From Photorhabdus thracensis (lineage in GTDB: Bacteria; Pseudomonadota; Gammaproteobacteria; Enterobacterales; Enterobacteriaceae), in assembly GCF_001010285.1 (NCBI RefSeq), contig NZ_CP011104.1:3906001-3970000 (forward strand): a DNA stretch of 64,000 nucleotides. Direction: 5' to 3'. This document shows, one piece after another, positions 47,005-57,432 of this stretch. How positions within the stretch are numbered: position 1 is the first letter of the stretch; every line of letters begins with the position of its first letter. The notes under the pieces are model-generated. The model ran no database searches, had not been told where the DNA came from, and saw only the letters and a list, made by a program, of their open reading frames with translations. Both the position numbers and the translations under genes were made by a program.

Positions 47005-48496
47005 CTGTCTTTCCTACACAAATATTTTAACCTGCCCCCTCGTTATTGAACTTTTTCCTCATAGATTGATCTCAATAACAAACACGACTTGAGGTAATCT
47101 TTATGTTTTCAACCTGCGCTGAACAATGGGCAAATGACACGTTTCAACATGCGGAATTAGGTGATAAACGCCGTACCAACCGCCTGGTGAAAGTAGCCTG
47201 TTCGTTGGCTAACCATATAGGACAATCGCTCGTGCAATCTCTTGACTCTCCTGCCGATGTTGAAGCGGCCTACCGACTGACCCGAAATTCCGCCATTGCG
47301 CCTCAGGCCATCGCCGAAGCCGGATTTACCGCCACCGTCGCTCACGCTCAACGTTATCGTTGCCTGTTAGCGCTGGAAGACACGACAACCCTGTCATTTT
47401 CCCACGCGTCGGTCGCCGATGAACTCGGCTATACCACCTCGACGGAAAAATCCCGGGGCATGCAGGTACACTCGGTGTTGTTATTTGCGCCTGAAGAACA
47501 ACAGGTCGTGGGGTTGATAGAGCAACAGCGCTGGTGTCGAGATGTCAGTGATTATGGCAAAAGCCGACAACGCGACACACGCCCTTATGAAGGGAAAGAG
47601 AGTTATAAGTGGGAACGGGCCTCACAAGCCGTCGACAGCCGGTTAGGGGAGCAGATGGCCAACGTGATTTCTGTCTGTGACCGTGAAGCCGATATCATTG
47701 AATATCTGCGTTATAAAACGAGCCAAAAACACCGTTTCGTCATCCGTTCGATGCAAAACCGGCGTATTGAGGAAAGTCAGGATAAACTTTATGACTTTAT
47801 CAGCCAGTTACAGAGTGCTGGAGAACGATTAGTTCAGATCAGACAGAAAGGCGGGCGTCAGGCGCGTGTCGCGCATTGTGATATCCGTTATGCCGAAGTG
47901 ACGTTGAAAATCCCCGAAGGAAAAAGCGGTGAAGCGGTGCGGATATTTTATGTCGGTTGCTACGAAAAAGGTCCGGAGGATGGGCTTTGCTGGCATCTTC
48001 TGACCGCCGAACCCGTCAACAGTCAGGAAGACGCCCATAAAATATTCAGTTATTACGAGCGCCGCTGGCTGATAGAAGAATTTCACAAAGCGTGGAAAAC
48101 GGGCGGCACGCAGGTAGAAGCGCTGCGTATGCAAAGCAAAGATAATCTGGAGCGGATGATAGTGCTGCTGGCCTTTATTGCGGTACGGATACACCAGCTG
48201 CGTTTTAAGGGTCTGAACAAAGAAGAAGCAGAGAAAGAGAGCTGTGAGACAGTATTAAGCCCCCTGGCGTGGAAATTACTGTGGTCAAAACAAGAAAAAT
48301 GCCGTGTGCCGAAAAAAGCCCCGAGCTTGCATTGGGCCTTCATCAATCTGGGAAAACTGGCCGGCTGGTACGATTCCAAACGCACGGGTCGAGTCGGATG
48401 GGAACGACTTTGGGAAGGTTGGTTTCGGCTGCAAACCCTGATAGACGGCTATTTGCTGGCTAAATCAGTTGATTTGGAGATCTGATCAAGAGACAG
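47005..48496 (+). mobile_element. IS50-like (IS4 family) insertion sequence
   Basis: 1492 bp. The left end ctgtctttcctacacaaat resembles the Tn5/IS50 outside end and the right end agatctgatcaagagacag equals the IS50 inside end in reverse complement. GATATAAG is repeated directly on both sides (46997-47004 and 48497-48504), a target duplication of 8 bp, or 9 with one mismatch. It carries one transposase gene. Confidence 0.9.
47103..48485 (+). CDS. IS50/Tn5-like transposase
   Basis: 460 aa, intact. N-terminal WANDTFQHAELGDKRRTNRLVKVA matches Tn5 Tnp. Catalytic DDE residues are seen in LLALEDTTTLSF (D), VISVCDREADIIEYL (D) and YYERRWLIEEFHKAWKTGGTQVEALRM (YREK-like motif with E). It is 16 aa shorter than Tn5 Tnp (476). 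It is cut-and-paste, acting on the 19-bp ends described for the element. Higher GC than the surroundings shows recent arrival. Confidence 0.92.
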   Translation: MFSTCAEQWANDTFQHAELGDKRRTNRLVKVACSLANHIGQSLVQSLDSPADVEAAYRLTRNSAIAPQAIAEAGFTATVAHAQRYRCLLALEDTTTLSFSHASVADELGYTTSTEKSRGMQVHSVLLFAPEEQQVVGLIEQQRWCRDVSDYGKSRQRDTRPYEGKESYKWERASQAVDSRLGEQMANVISVCDREADIIEYLRYKTSQKHRFVIRSMQNRRIEESQDKLYDFISQLQSAGERLVQIRQKGGRQARVAHCDIRYAEVTLKIPEGKSGEAVRIFYVGCYEKGPEDGLCWHLLTAEPVNSQEDAHKIFSYYERRWLIEEFHKAWKTGGTQVEALRMQSKDNLERMIVLLAFIAVRIHQLRFKGLNKEEAEKESCETVLSPLAWKLLWSKQEKCRVPKKAPSLHWAFINLGKLAGWYDSKRTGRVGWERLWEGWFRLQTLIDGYLLAKSVDLEI

Positions 48497-48510
48497 GATA
48501 TAAGGGGGAG

Positions 48511-48920
48511 CTAACCAGGGGTTTCCTGCGATCTGACATAGGTTTTCAACGTTTCAATCGGTGCGCTACCTGCACTACATGCAAAATAAGAACGTGACCA
48601 TAGTGCACTGGTTTTTGACTGACGAGATAAATGCGTATTTAAAATTCTGACATGGCGGCTGCTGACTGATTTTAAATTATTAACCAGTACACTGATTGCC
48701 AATTTGGGTGGATAAGCCACCAATACGTGAACGTGATCAGCTTCTCCGTCCATTTCCAGTATCTCAATCTCAAGCCGTTTGGCTGCGGATAAAAAAGCCT
48801 CTCGGATTTGTTGGATCATCGTTCCATCGAGGAGCTGACGACGATACGTTGTTGTAAAGATTAAATGGACAACTAACCTGCTGACACTGTGTCGCCGACG
48901 TAGATAATTTTTTCATTCAT
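48511..48920 (-). pseudogene. tnpA: tnpA of the IS605-type element, frameshifted at its start
   Basis: A Y1 HUH transposase read on the minus strand. Open sequence with HSVSRLVVHLIFTTTYRRQ, the HUH motif DHVHVLV and the Tyr-bearing LKTYVRSQ is complete, but it has no start codon in frame. An ATG at 48920 leads by MNEK into the other frame. One extra A in the six-A run at 48908-48913 would give MNEKNYLRRRHSVSR and restore the whole protein. Divergent from tnpB. Confidence 0.7.
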
Positions 48921-48993
48921 CATTGTGCGCACTCATTTGAAATGCGCTCTGAAAATCCCTAGAATGATAGAATGCTATCAATGAGCGGTTATC

Positions 48994-50146
48994 ATGAAAA
49001 GAGCCATTAAAGTCTGCCTCTATCCCACTGTTGAACAGGCTGAATTTCTGAATGCCCAGTTCGGTGCAGTGCGCTGCGTCTTTAACAAAGCGCTCCATAT
49101 CAGCCGCCACATGTACCAGCGCCACGGATTATCGTTAAATCCGAAACGCGACTTAAAGCCGTTACTGGCGGAAGCGAAAAAATCTCGCCGTTATCACTGG
49201 CTAAAAGACTATGATTCTCAAGCCTTACAGCAGTCGGTCATTAATCTGGACAGGGCGTTTCAAAATTTCTTCCAAAAACGGGCAAAATTCCCCCGCTTTA
49301 AAAGCAAGCATGGCAAACAATCCAGTTATCACCCTAATGGTAAGATACTCACAGACGCTATCCAGTTGCCAAAAATGACGCCGATTAAAGCCGTTATCCA
49401 TCGGGAAATCATCGGCAAGGTATCAAGTATCACCATGACACGTAGTGCGACGGGTAAATACTCTGCCGCGATTCTTTGTGATGATGGTCAGGAAGTCCCA
49501 GCAAAACCCCGCCTGATAACGGGCATCATCGGTCTGGATATGGGCTTGTCGCACTTTGTCATTAAATCCACGGGTGAAAAAATCGCGAATCCCCGCTTTT
49601 TGAACCGCAACAGCCGCAATCTGCGGCGGAAACAAAAAGCCTTATCCCGAAAGAAAAAAGGAAGTGCTAACCGGGCGAAAGCGCGGTTACAGGTAGCCAA
49701 GTGCCATGAACACGTAGCCAACGCCAGAGCCGATTTTCAGCATAAGCTTTCCCGTACACTGATTGACGAAAACCAAGCGATCATTGTGGAGACGCTGAAA
49801 ACGGCAAACATGATGAAAAATCATAGAATTGCCCGTGCCATCGGGGATGCAGGCTGGCATAGTTTCATCAGCAGGCTGGAATACAAAGCGGAACAAAAAG
49901 GCGTTTATGTGGTGAAACTCGATCAGTGGTACGCCAGTTCCAGAAGGTGTCATTGTTGTGGTGACAAGATGTCGGATGCATAAACGGTGCTGGCAATGCC
50001 CTGAATGCGCGGTAGAACATGACCGTGACATCAATGCGGCTATCAACATCCGGCAAAAAGGGATAGTTGAATTACAGGCGGCGGGACACGTCGTCTCTGC
50101 TCATGGAGGCCTGCGTAAATCCGTTGCACCAACGGTTGCGGCCTGA
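48994..50146 (+). pseudogene. tnpB: tnpB of the IS605-type element, frameshifted near its end
   Basis: The first frame (48994-49983, 329 codons) holds the N-terminal helical part, RuvC Asp in GIIGLDMGLSHF, Glu in AIIVETLKTANM and the first zinc-ribbon half CHCCGDKM. The rest (CWQCPECAVEHDRDINAAINIRQ...) continues in another frame to 50146. The third RuvC Asp and half of the zinc ribbon are therefore separated from the start. TnpB is an RNA-guided DNA nuclease whose guide (omega RNA) overlaps the gene's 3' end and the right end of the element. Confidence 0.8.
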
Positions 50147-50157
50147 GAAGTGGGAAG

Positions 50158-50177
50158 CCTCGCCGTTTACGGCGAGG
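50158..50177 (+). repeat. Right-end hairpin of the IS605-type element
   Basis: Perfect 8-bp stem cctcgccg/cggcgagg with loop ttta, 12 bp after tnpB. It has the form of the subterminal hairpins recognised by TnpA. Confidence 0.65.
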
Positions 50178-50245
50178 AGCAGTCACACTGTATTGTATGT
50201 TCAGATTGGATAATTTGTATGTTTGGGTTAGAGAAAGGTATGAAA

Positions 50246-50563
50246 ATGGATAACGTAAATAAACCGTCATTCCACAATGTGTTGGAGTTTGTGCGTATGT
50301 TTCGTCGTAAGAATAAGTTACAGCGCGAGATCGTGGATAACGAAAAGAAAATACGTGACAACCAGAAGCGTGTTTTATTGCTTGATAACTTGAGTGAATA
50401 CATCAAGCCGGGTATGTCAATTGAGGATATTCAAAGCATCATTATGAACATGCGTAGTGATTATGAAGACCGTATAGATGAACACATCATTAAAATTGCA
50501 GAGTTTTCCAAAGAGCGCCGTGAATTGTCTAAGAAACTGAAAACAATGGGTGAACCCAAGTAA
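50246..50563 (+). CDS. tmaR: TmaR (YeeX), polar regulator of PTS enzyme I
   Basis: 105 aa from the ATG at 50246 with aaagg at good spacing; the ATG 6 bp earlier is too close to it. Near-identical to my memory of E. coli Yee[50 protein letters not shown] and [19 protein letters not shown]496 helical protein that gathers enzyme I of the sugar PTS at the cell pole. The IS605 right end lies only ~70 bp upstream, so its promoter may have been altered by the insertion. Confidence 0.93.
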   Translation: MDNVNKPSFHNVLEFVRMFRRKNKLQREIVDNEKKIRDNQKRVLLLDNLSEYIKPGMSIEDIQSIIMNMRSDYEDRIDEHIIKIAEFSKERRELSKKLKTMGEPK

Positions 50564-50571
50564 TATCGTCA

Positions 50572-50599
50572 GATAACCACGCATGAATGCGTGGTTATC
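50572..50599 (+). terminator. Hairpin after tmaR
   Basis: Perfect 12-bp stem gataaccacgca/tgcgtggttatc with loop tgaa. It has no T-run, so it may act as an mRNA 3' stabiliser rather than a true terminator. Confidence 0.5.
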
Positions 50600-50607
50600 C
50601 TTAGCGA

Positions 50608-51240
50608 TTACGCAACAGGCCAATCAGGTTTAAGTTCTGGATCAACCAAGGCATAAATCTGCTGATATGAAGATTCTTCTTCTGCCATTATTGCCAGTTG
50701 ATGCGCAACATCTTTGCGGCTGACGACACCATGAATGTCATTCTGATATCGTTGGCAATGGCCTGTTCCTGGTTTATCTGTTAATCCGCCTGGGCGAATA
50801 ATTGTGTAATTCAGAAAGCTAGTCTGAAGGTAGCTTTCTGCCATTGATTTGCGTCGGACAGATTGACCAAATAGTGATTTAGCCCTAGGTGACAGGGTTT
50901 TCCAACCTTCTCCACAACCTATTGATGTAACCAGTAACATGCGTGTTATTTCGGTTTTCTCAAGAGTATCAATGATGGTCATATTACCGAAGAGATCTGA
51001 ATCAACTCCACCAATAGTAGAAAACACAATTGCTTCTGAACCGGCATTTAATACTGCTTCTTCGACATTCATAGCATCACAGGCATCACCATGTATCACT
51101 TTGACACCCAAGGCGCTGAGCTCAGAAGCCTGCTGAGAATTGCGGATAAGTGCAGTTATGGGACGTTTTTGTTGCAGTGCGATAGTGACTAAATGGCGTC
51201 CAATCCCGCTACCTGCACCAAAAATAAGCCACGGTTTCAT
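50608..51240 (-). CDS. NAD(P)-binding protein of the atypical SDR type
   Basis: 210 aa with a Rossmann start MKPWLIFGAGSGIGRHLV (GxGxxG), then VIHGDACDAMNVEEAV, VFSTIGG, RMLLVTSIGCGEGW and YTIIRPGGLTD. This is the plan of NmrA/biliverdin-reductase-B-like reductases, and the YxxxK of classical SDRs is not obvious. Substrate unknown. A lone gene between tmaR and rne. Confidence 0.75.
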   Translation of the reverse strand: MKPWLIFGAGSGIGRHLVTIALQQKRPITALIRNSQQASELSALGVKVIHGDACDAMNVEEAVLNAGSEAIVFSTIGGVDSDLFGNMTIIDTLEKTEITRMLLVTSIGCGEGWKTLSPRAKSLFGQSVRRKSMAESYLQTSFLNYTIIRPGGLTDKPGTGHCQRYQNDIHGVVSRKDVAHQLAIMAEEESSYQQIYALVDPELKPDWPVA

Positions 51241-51355
51241 AAGTTGTACTCCAGATCAAATAATAATGAGTCAATAGGATGATGAATTGCTTAATTTTAA
51301 ATCATCATACAGATGGAATGAAATTAATGACAAGTATTTTCGTGGGGGCAGTGGT

Positions 51356-51387
51356 AAAAAAATGGCCCCTAAAAAAGAGCCATTTTG
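51356..51387 (-). terminator. Terminator of rne
   Basis: On the minus strand, the stem aaatggctc/gggccattt is followed by a run of T, just after the rne stop. Confidence 0.7.
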
Positions 51388-51406
51388 CTAATATTAAATG
51401 ATATTG

Positions 51407-54400
51407 TTATTCAAAAGACCGCGGTTTAACCATTGGGGAAGTGGCTGCGTTAGTGGCTGAATGACCTCCAGCGCCCCCTTTCCCTTCGAAATAAGAAGAA
51501 GGGCGTTGCCATTCGTTGATAACAATAGATTGTTCGATCATCTCTGGAGCGGATGCTTTGGTCATCGGCGCGTAAGCATGATGAATTTTGACTATAGCAA
51601 CAGGTTGTGTAACTGTTTCATCTTTACTCTCTTCACCAGTAACCACTTCTGCAATTTCTTCAGAAACAACAACTTCTTCTATTTTTGGTTGCTGTTCAAA
51701 TTCAGGCGTAACTGGTGTTACCGCGACAGATTCAATAACTGACAGCTCTTGTTGTACTGATTCAGTTTGTTGCAGAACAACATCATTTTCTTCTGCAATG
51801 GCTGCTTCAGGTTTAATTTCATCCGGATAAACTTCCGATACTTCTGCTACCTTCGGCGATTCAGTTATGGTTGGTTCAGATTCAGCTACAACGATTATCG
51901 CAGGTGCTGTTTCTGCTATTATTGGCAGTACCTCATTTTGTTGTTCGACAACAGAAATTTCCTCAGGAATTTCTGTGGAAACCGGAACTACCGGATAGCG
52001 AACCCAAACTTTGCCGGAAGCCATTTCCGGTGATACAACAGCCAGCGATAACGGTACCGGTGATTGAGGCAGATTTCTCTCATCGCGGTAACGGCGGCGG
52101 CGTTGACCACTGACACGCAGATGGCGAGGTGAGCGACGAGAGCGGCGTGGCATCACATTGTCTTGTTGCTCTTTATTTTCAGTCTGTTGTTGTGGCTGAA
52201 CTGTTTCTATTTGCATGTCAGCCGGCACTGGTAATTGTTCTTCCGTAACAACCGGTGCGGGCAGTGAAGTGATCGCTGTTGTTTCTTTCACTTCATCTGT
52301 GATGCGAATTTTTTGCTCAAGCTGACGACGTTGGCGGCGTGGTATAACCGGCAGACGTTCTTCAACCTCACTTTCAACGACTTCTGGTTTCTGAGTTTCA
52401 AGTTGCTGCTGGCGTTTTTCTTCCTGACGACGGCGTTGACGTTCTGCACGTTGCTCACGACGTTGCTGTTGTTGGGTTTCGCGAGCAGCGATATCTATCG
52501 TCGCGTTGTTATCTTGAGCACCATTTTTCTGCTGTGTATGACGGTTTTTCCGTTGTTCGTCTCGGTCTCGGTTACTACGTTGCTCATCACGTGGATTATT
52601 ATCATCACGATCTTTGCGTGGATTCTGGCGGCGCTGATTGCGTCGTTCAGAAGTGCGCCGGTTATCATGACCAGACGATTTATTGTCTTTTTTCTGTACT
52701 GGCTTTTCTTCTTCTGCGCTGAACATTTTTTTCAAAGCAGTAAAAATGCGACTTAAGAGGCCAGGTTGTTCCGTTTTAACCTGAGTAGGGTGGTTAGGCT
52801 TTTTCTCTTTTGCTTTATGTGATGGCTGTTGTGCCGGCGCATCGGTTGGTAAGGCAAAAGCAGAAATAGCGGGCTGCTCAGGTCGTTTACGTTCAGGTTG
52901 GACATCTTCTTGAGGATTGACCATTCCAGTTTCATGAAGCTGAGGAAGCAGATAACTCAGTGTAGAAACTTCTTCACCTTTACGCACGCGCAAAACAGAG
53001 AAGTGCGGTGTCTGCATTTGATCGTTAGGAACGATCACCACGCCAACATCCCCCTGACGGCGTTCAATTGCACTGACCGCCTGGCGTTTTTCGTTTAGCA
53101 AATATGAAGCGATTTGTACTGGAACAATGGCATGTACTTGATGCGTGTTCTCTTTCAGCGCTTCTTCTTCAATCAGACGTAAAATGGACAGTGACAGGGA
53201 TTCATTATCACGGATAGTTCCTGTGCCACTGCAACGCGGACAAACATGATGGCTGGATTCACCCAGCGATGGACTCAGACGCTGACGGGACATTTCCAGC
53301 AGACCAAAGCGGGAGATACGGCCAATCTGAATACGGGCGCGATCCTGACGGACAGCATCACGTAAACGGTTTTCCACTTCACGTTGATGGCGTACGGGTG
53401 TCATATCGATAAAGTCGATAACAATCAGGCCACCAAGGTCACGCAGGCGTAACTGACGGGCAATTTCATCTGCGGCTTCAAGGTTGGTATTAAACGCTGT
53501 TTCTTCGATATCACCCCCGCGTGTTGCACGGGAAGAGTTGATATCAATCGCGGTTAATGCTTCTGTGGTATCAATAACGACAGCCCCACCTGATGGCAGG
53601 CGAACTTCACGTTGAAACGCAGATTCAATTTGGGATTCAATCTGATAATGGCTGAACAGAGGGACTTCGCCGCTGTACAGTTTAATTTTGCTGGTGAAAT
53701 CCGGGCGGCCAAGCGCAGTGATATGCTGCTGTGCCAGATCGAGAATTTTGGGATTATCGATTAAAATCTCACCGATATCCGGGCGCAGATAGTCACGGAA
53801 AGCACGGACGATGACGTTGCTTTCCTGATGGATTAAGAATGGAGCGGAACGGTTTTCAGCGGCTTTTTTGATCGCTTCCCAGTGTTTGAGGCGGAAGGAT
53901 AAGTCCCATTGCAGGGCTTCTGCGGATTTACCGACGCCAGCAGTGCGGACAATCAGTCCCATTCCTTCCGGTACTTCTAAAGAGGCCAGGGCTTCTTTCA
54001 GCTCTGTGCGGTCATCTCCTTCGATACGGCGGGAAATACCGCCGGCACGAGGGTTATTAGGCATGAGTACCAGATAACTGCCTGCCAGGCTGATAAACGT
54101 GGTTAATGCAGCCCCTTTATTGCCACGCTCTTCTTTATCGACTTGAACGATAACTTCCTGGCCTTCCCTGAGAACATCTTTGATATTAGGTCGACCGTGA
54201 GGGTGATAGTTGCTGGGGAAGTATTCGCGGGCTATTTCTTTAATAGGAAGGAAACCATGCCGTTCAGCACCATAGTCAACAAAAGCGGCTTCCAAACTAG
54301 GTTCAATTCGGGTGATTTTACCTTTGTAGATGTTTGCTTTTTTTTGCTCGTGTCCTGGACTCTCGATATCCAAATCATAAAGGCGTTGCCCGTCAACCAG

Positions 54401-54451
54401 AGCAACACGCAACTCTTCTTGCTGAGTTGCGTTGATTAGCATTCTTTTCAT
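51407..54451 (-). CDS. rne: Ribonuclease E
   Basis: 1014 aa (E. coli 1061). The catalytic half has the S1 domain at ~37-125, the 5'-sensor, DNase I-like Asp residues in [15 protein letters not shown] (~303) and [11 protein letters not shown] (~346), and the Zn-link CPRCSGTG (~404). A membrane-targeting amphipathic helix [14 protein letters not shown] lies at ~565. The acidic and basic C-terminal half carries Arg-rich RNA-binding stretches ([12 protein letters not shown]) and a final [17 protein letters not shown] segment, where PNPase binds in E. coli. Core of the RNA degradosome, acting in mRNA decay and rRNA/tRNA processing. Confidence 0.95.
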   Translation of the reverse strand: MKRMLINATQQEELRVALVDGQRLYDLDIESPGHEQKKANIYKGKITRIEPSLEAAFVDYGAERHGFLPIKEIAREYFPSNYHPHGRPNIKDVLREGQEVIVQVDKEERGNKGAALTTFISLAGSYLVLMPNNPRAGGISRRIEGDDRTELKEALASLEVPEGMGLIVRTAGVGKSAEALQWDLSFRLKHWEAIKKAAENRSAPFLIHQESNVIVRAFRDYLRPDIGEILIDNPKILDLAQQHITALGRPDFTSKIKLYSGEVPLFSHYQIESQIESAFQREVRLPSGGAVVIDTTEALTAIDINSSRATRGGDIEETAFNTNLEAADEIARQLRLRDLGGLIVIDFIDMTPVRHQREVENRLRDAVRQDRARIQIGRISRFGLLEMSRQRLSPSLGESSHHVCPRCSGTGTIRDNESLSLSILRLIEEEALKENTHQVHAIVPVQIASYLLNEKRQAVSAIERRQGDVGVVIVPNDQMQTPHFSVLRVRKGEEVSTLSYLLPQLHETGMVNPQEDVQPERKRPEQPAISAFALPTDAPAQQPSHKAKEKKPNHPTQVKTEQPGLLSRIFTALKKMFSAEEEKPVQKKDNKSSGHDNRRTSERRNQRRQNPRKDRDDNNPRDEQRSNRDRDEQRKNRHTQQKNGAQDNNATIDIAARETQQQQRREQRAERQRRRQEEKRQQQLETQKPEVVESEVEERLPVIPRRQRRQLEQKIRITDEVKETTAITSLPAPVVTEEQLPVPADMQIETVQPQQQTENKEQQDNVMPRRSRRSPRHLRVSGQRRRRYRDERNLPQSPVPLSLAVVSPEMASGKVWVRYPVVPVSTEIPEEISVVEQQNEVLPIIAETAPAIIVVAESEPTITESPKVAEVSEVYPDEIKPEAAIAEENDVVLQQTESVQQELSVIESVAVTPVTPEFEQQPKIEEVVVSEEIAEVVTGEESKDETVTQPVAIVKIHHAYAPMTKASAPEMIEQSIVINEWQRPSSYFEGKGGAGGHSATNAATSPMVKPRSFE

Positions 54452-54800
54452 TGTAACTTACTCATTATTTTTACATTAGTTATAGAGCCACGGGCAAATA
54501 TAGATGAGCTACTGATAACCGATGGTCTCGTGTCTTTTACAAATCCGCCAACCTCCCGGTTGTCGTTTGTATAGAGACGCATATTTTCGGCGAGCCTGAA
54601 TTTTCACTTAAAAAACAGCACTCTTTTCTAGGAATAATCTGCAAATATGAATGAAGCGGATTTGATCCAATTCCAGTAAGCTGCTACCCGTAGCCCGCTA
54701 ATTATTTGATTCCCCAGTACGTCTTACGCCATTGCTGCGTTTTTGTGCAATCAAACAAAGAACAAACGTTTAACTTCGCCATTCAGAATTAAAAAACTGA
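54452..54800 (-). promoter_or_regulatory. rne 5' untranslated region
   Basis: About 350 nt upstream of rne without a gene on the minus strand. E. coli rne has a ~360-nt leader with hairpins by which RNase E limits its own mRNA, and the same is expected here. Assignment by position and length; pairings near caaccgggaggttg are visible. The divergent rluC promoter must lie to the right of it. Confidence 0.5.
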
Positions 54801-55009
54801 TGGTGGCTACGCATTATTCCATTGCTGTTGGGGTGATAGCAAGGTGACTTTATGCCTTTAAGTGGTTTTTCTGATGAAATATGAAGAAATAGTTAATATT
54901 TAGTCTTTATCTTAAAGTAGGAAAGGCAACAGTCGGAAAGTATGCATGATTTTTACTCATATTTAAAAATGAGTGGCGCTCTGCTTGAGTGGTAATTAAA
55001 ATCACGGTC

Positions 55010-55969
55010 ATGAAAACGAATAATCAAATTGTACAATTTGTCACTATTGATGACGATGAGGCTGGGCAGCGTGTTGATAACTTTTTATTAGCGCGTCTGA
55101 AAGGCGTTCCTAAGAGCATGATTTACCGGATTGTGCGTAAAGGTGAAGTCCGGGTAAATAAAGGCAGGATAAAACCTGAGTATAAATTGTCTGCGGGAGA
55201 TGTTGTCAGAATTCCGCCTGTCCGGGTTGCAGAACGGCAGGCAGTGCCGGTTTCAGCCAAACTGGATAAAGTGGCCGCACTGGACGGCTGTGTTTTGTAT
55301 GAAGATGACCATATTCTGGTGATTAATAAACCTGCCGGTACAGCCGTGCATGGAGGCAGTGGCTTAAGTTTTGGCGTTATTGAAGGGTTACGGGTTTTGC
55401 GCCCGGAGGCAAAATTCCTTGAATTGGTGCATCGTTTGGATCGTGATACCTCGGGAATTTTGTTAATTGCTAAAAAACGCTCAGCTTTACGGGCCTTGCA
55501 CGAGCAATTACGGCTTAAACAAATGCAGAAAGATTATCTGGCTTTAGTACGGGGGCAATGGCAATCACATTGCAAGGTTGTTCAGGCGCCACTACTGAAA
55601 AATATCCTGCAAAGTGGTGAACGGATTGTGAAAGTGAATGGCGAAGGTAAACCTTCTGAAACACGTTTTAAAATAGAAGAGCGTTTTACCAATGCAACGC
55701 TGGTGAAAGCCAGCCCAGTGACAGGCAGGACCCATCAAATCCGTGTGCATGCTCAATACGCTGGGCATCCGATCGCTTTTGATGATCGTTATGGCGATAA
55801 GGCTTTTGATTCTCAGCTATCAGATACCCGCCTTAATCGCCTGTTTTTGCATGCCAGTGCGTTGAAATTTACCCATCCCTCAACGGGGGAGACATTGCGT
55901 GTTGAAGCACCGATGGATGAACAATTGCGCTACTGTATAAATGTGTTGCGTAAAAGTAATTGTCATTAA
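55010..55969 (+). CDS. rluC: RluC, 23S rRNA pseudouridine synthase
   Basis: 319 aa from the ATG at 55010 ([26 protein letters not shown]); an upstream start at 54989 is not used by relatives. S4 domain at ~20-80 ([33 protein letters not shown]). The catalytic [16 protein letters not shown] is at ~145-160. It modifies U955, U2504 and U2580 in 23S rRNA. Divergent from rne, as in E. coli. Confidence 0.94.
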   Translation: MKTNNQIVQFVTIDDDEAGQRVDNFLLARLKGVPKSMIYRIVRKGEVRVNKGRIKPEYKLSAGDVVRIPPVRVAERQAVPVSAKLDKVAALDGCVLYEDDHILVINKPAGTAVHGGSGLSFGVIEGLRVLRPEAKFLELVHRLDRDTSGILLIAKKRSALRALHEQLRLKQMQKDYLALVRGQWQSHCKVVQAPLLKNILQSGERIVKVNGEGKPSETRFKIEERFTNATLVKASPVTGRTHQIRVHAQYAGHPIAFDDRYGDKAFDSQLSDTRLNRLFLHASALKFTHPSTGETLRVEAPMDEQLRYCINVLRKSNCH

Positions 55970-56556
55970 TATATTGCCGTCAGTGGGTTTACCCCCTGGC
56001 GGATTAATAATTCGGTCAATGTAATTAATGGTAAGCCGACCAAAGTATTTGGATCTTTTCCTTCAAGCCGTTTAAATAAAGTAATCCCTAATCCTTCGCT
56101 TTTAAAGCTTCCGGCACAATTAAGCGGTTCTTCCGCTGTTAAATAAGCCCGGATTTCATTATCAGTCAGATCCCTGAAATAAACATTGAATAATTCACAA
56201 CGGGTATCAATTACCCCGGTTTTGCTGTTGAAGAGAGAAATGCCGGTATAAAAGGTGACGCAATGACCACTGGCTTGCCGTAATTGTTTAAATGCATTTT
56301 CAAAACTGTGTGGCTTGCCGGTAATTTCGCCATTAATAACACAAACCTGATCAGAACCAATAATCAAGTGCTGAGAATATTTTGTTTGTAATGCCTGTGC
56401 TTTGGCTTGAGCCAGGCGTATAACGAGCTGTTCTGCATTTTCATTAACCTGAGGTGTTTCATCAGTATCGGGAGCCGCACATATAAAGGGCAAACGGAGT
56501 TTCTCCAGTAGCATACGGCGGTAAGCTGATGTGGAAGCTAAAACGATTTGTGTCAT
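55966..56556 (-). CDS. yceF: YceF, Maf-like nucleotide pyrophosphatase
   Basis: 196 aa from the ATG at 56556 ([22 protein letters not shown]). Maf family motifs are ASTSxxRRx[19 protein letters not shown] and [30 protein letters not shown]. In E. coli it hydrolyses 7-methyl-GTP. It converges with rluC and overlaps its stop by 4 bp. Confidence 0.92.
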   Translation of the reverse strand: MTQIVLASTSAYRRMLLEKLRLPFICAAPDTDETPQVNENAEQLVIRLAQAKAQALQTKYSQHLIIGSDQVCVINGEITGKPHSFENAFKQLRQASGHCVTFYTGISLFNSKTGVIDTRCELFNVYFRDLTDNEIRAYLTAEEPLNCAGSFKSEGLGITLFKRLEGKDPNTLVGLPLITLTELLIRQGVNPLTAIY

Positions 56557-56698
56557 ATTTTTTCCAAAATACATGGCGAAATAATTGCAGGCATTTTAAA
56601 CTAAGCCTGGCTTAATAAGCGAATATTTGGCGGAAAGGTGCAGATGTGTGGCCTTTTTCTTTGACTATATCTCATTACAAAGATAATATGCGCGCCTT

Positions 56699-57220
56699 AT
56701 GCAAAAGGTAAAATTACCCCTGACCATTGATGCGCTTCGCGCAGCTCAGAAACGATTGGACTACACAGGTAGTTATTCACCTGAGCAAGTTTTGCGTATC
56801 GCGGAATCTGTGGTTAGCGTGGACAATGATGTAGACAGCGTTTTATCGTTTCAGATAGATAATCAACGCCTGGCAGTTGTGCGGGGGCATTCCGATGTGG
56901 ATGTTACGCTTGAGTGCCAGCGTTGTGGCGGTAATTTCAGCCATCACGTTCACATAACATATTGTTTTAGCCCGGTCATCAATGAGCAGGCTGAAGCATT
57001 ACCGGAAGAGTATGAGCCAATTGACGTTGACGAATTTGGCGAAATAGATTTGCTGGCGATGATTGAAGATGAAATAATTCTTTCTCTGCCGGTAGTTCCG
57101 GTACATGATTCTGAACACTGTGAAGTGTCCGACGCGGATATGGTGTTTGGTGAATTACCTCCAGAGGCTGAAAAACCAAACCCATTTGCCGTATTAGCCA
57201 GTTTAAAGAAAAGTACTTAA
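56699..57220 (+). CDS. yceD: YceD, DUF177 protein linked to rRNA maturation
   Basis: 173 aa, full length for the enteric family. It contains a CQRCGGNF cysteine pair and an acidic [41 protein letters not shown] stretch. It is needed for normal 23S rRNA accumulation in plants and E. coli. It lies immediately before rpmF, a conserved pair. Confidence 0.9.
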   Translation: MQKVKLPLTIDALRAAQKRLDYTGSYSPEQVLRIAESVVSVDNDVDSVLSFQIDNQRLAVVRGHSDVDVTLECQRCGGNFSHHVHITYCFSPVINEQAEALPEEYEPIDVDEFGEIDLLAMIEDEIILSLPVVPVHDSEHCEVSDADMVFGELPPEAEKPNPFAVLASLKKST

Positions 57221-57232
57221 GGAGTAAGGTCA

Positions 57233-57403
57233 ATGGCCGTACAACAGAATAAACCAACTCGTTCTAAACGTGGTATGCGTCGTTCCCATGATGCACTGAC
57301 CGCACCATTATTGTCTGTAGATAAAACCTCTGGTGAAACTCACCTGCGTCACCATGTGACTGCCGATGGCTACTACCGTGGCCGCAAGGTCATCAACAAA
57401 TAA
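57233..57403 (+). CDS. rpmF: Ribosomal protein bL32
   Basis: A 56-residue gene too short for a usual ORF cut-off, from the ATG at 57233 (taaggagtaaggtca upstream) to the TAA at 57403. The product starts [22 protein letters not shown] and ends [10 protein letters not shown], as in enteric L32. It lies 12 bp after yceD and 29 bp before plsX, the usual head of the fab cluster. Confidence 0.96.
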   Translation: MAVQQNKPTRSKRGMRRSHDALTAPLLSVDKTSGETHLRHHVTADGYYRGRKVINK

Positions 57404-57432
57404 TCTCCGCCAGTCATTAGCAAGTTGATACC

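Larger units (their letters stand above)
46971..50185. mobile_element. IS605-type element, interrupted by an IS50-like element
   Basis: Divergent tnpA (minus) and tnpB (plus) lie between a left-end hairpin (cgtcgccc/gggcggcg at 46978-46997) and a right-end hairpin (cctcgccg/cggcgagg at 50158-50177). The IS50-like element sits between the left hairpin and tnpA and has duplicated gatataag. Both tnpA and tnpB are frameshifted, so this copy should be unable to move on its own. Outer borders are approximate. Confidence 0.72.

Noticed and set aside
52313..52756. 147-codon plus-strand frame inside rne
   Set aside because: Antisense shadow of the low-complexity C-terminal half of RNase E.
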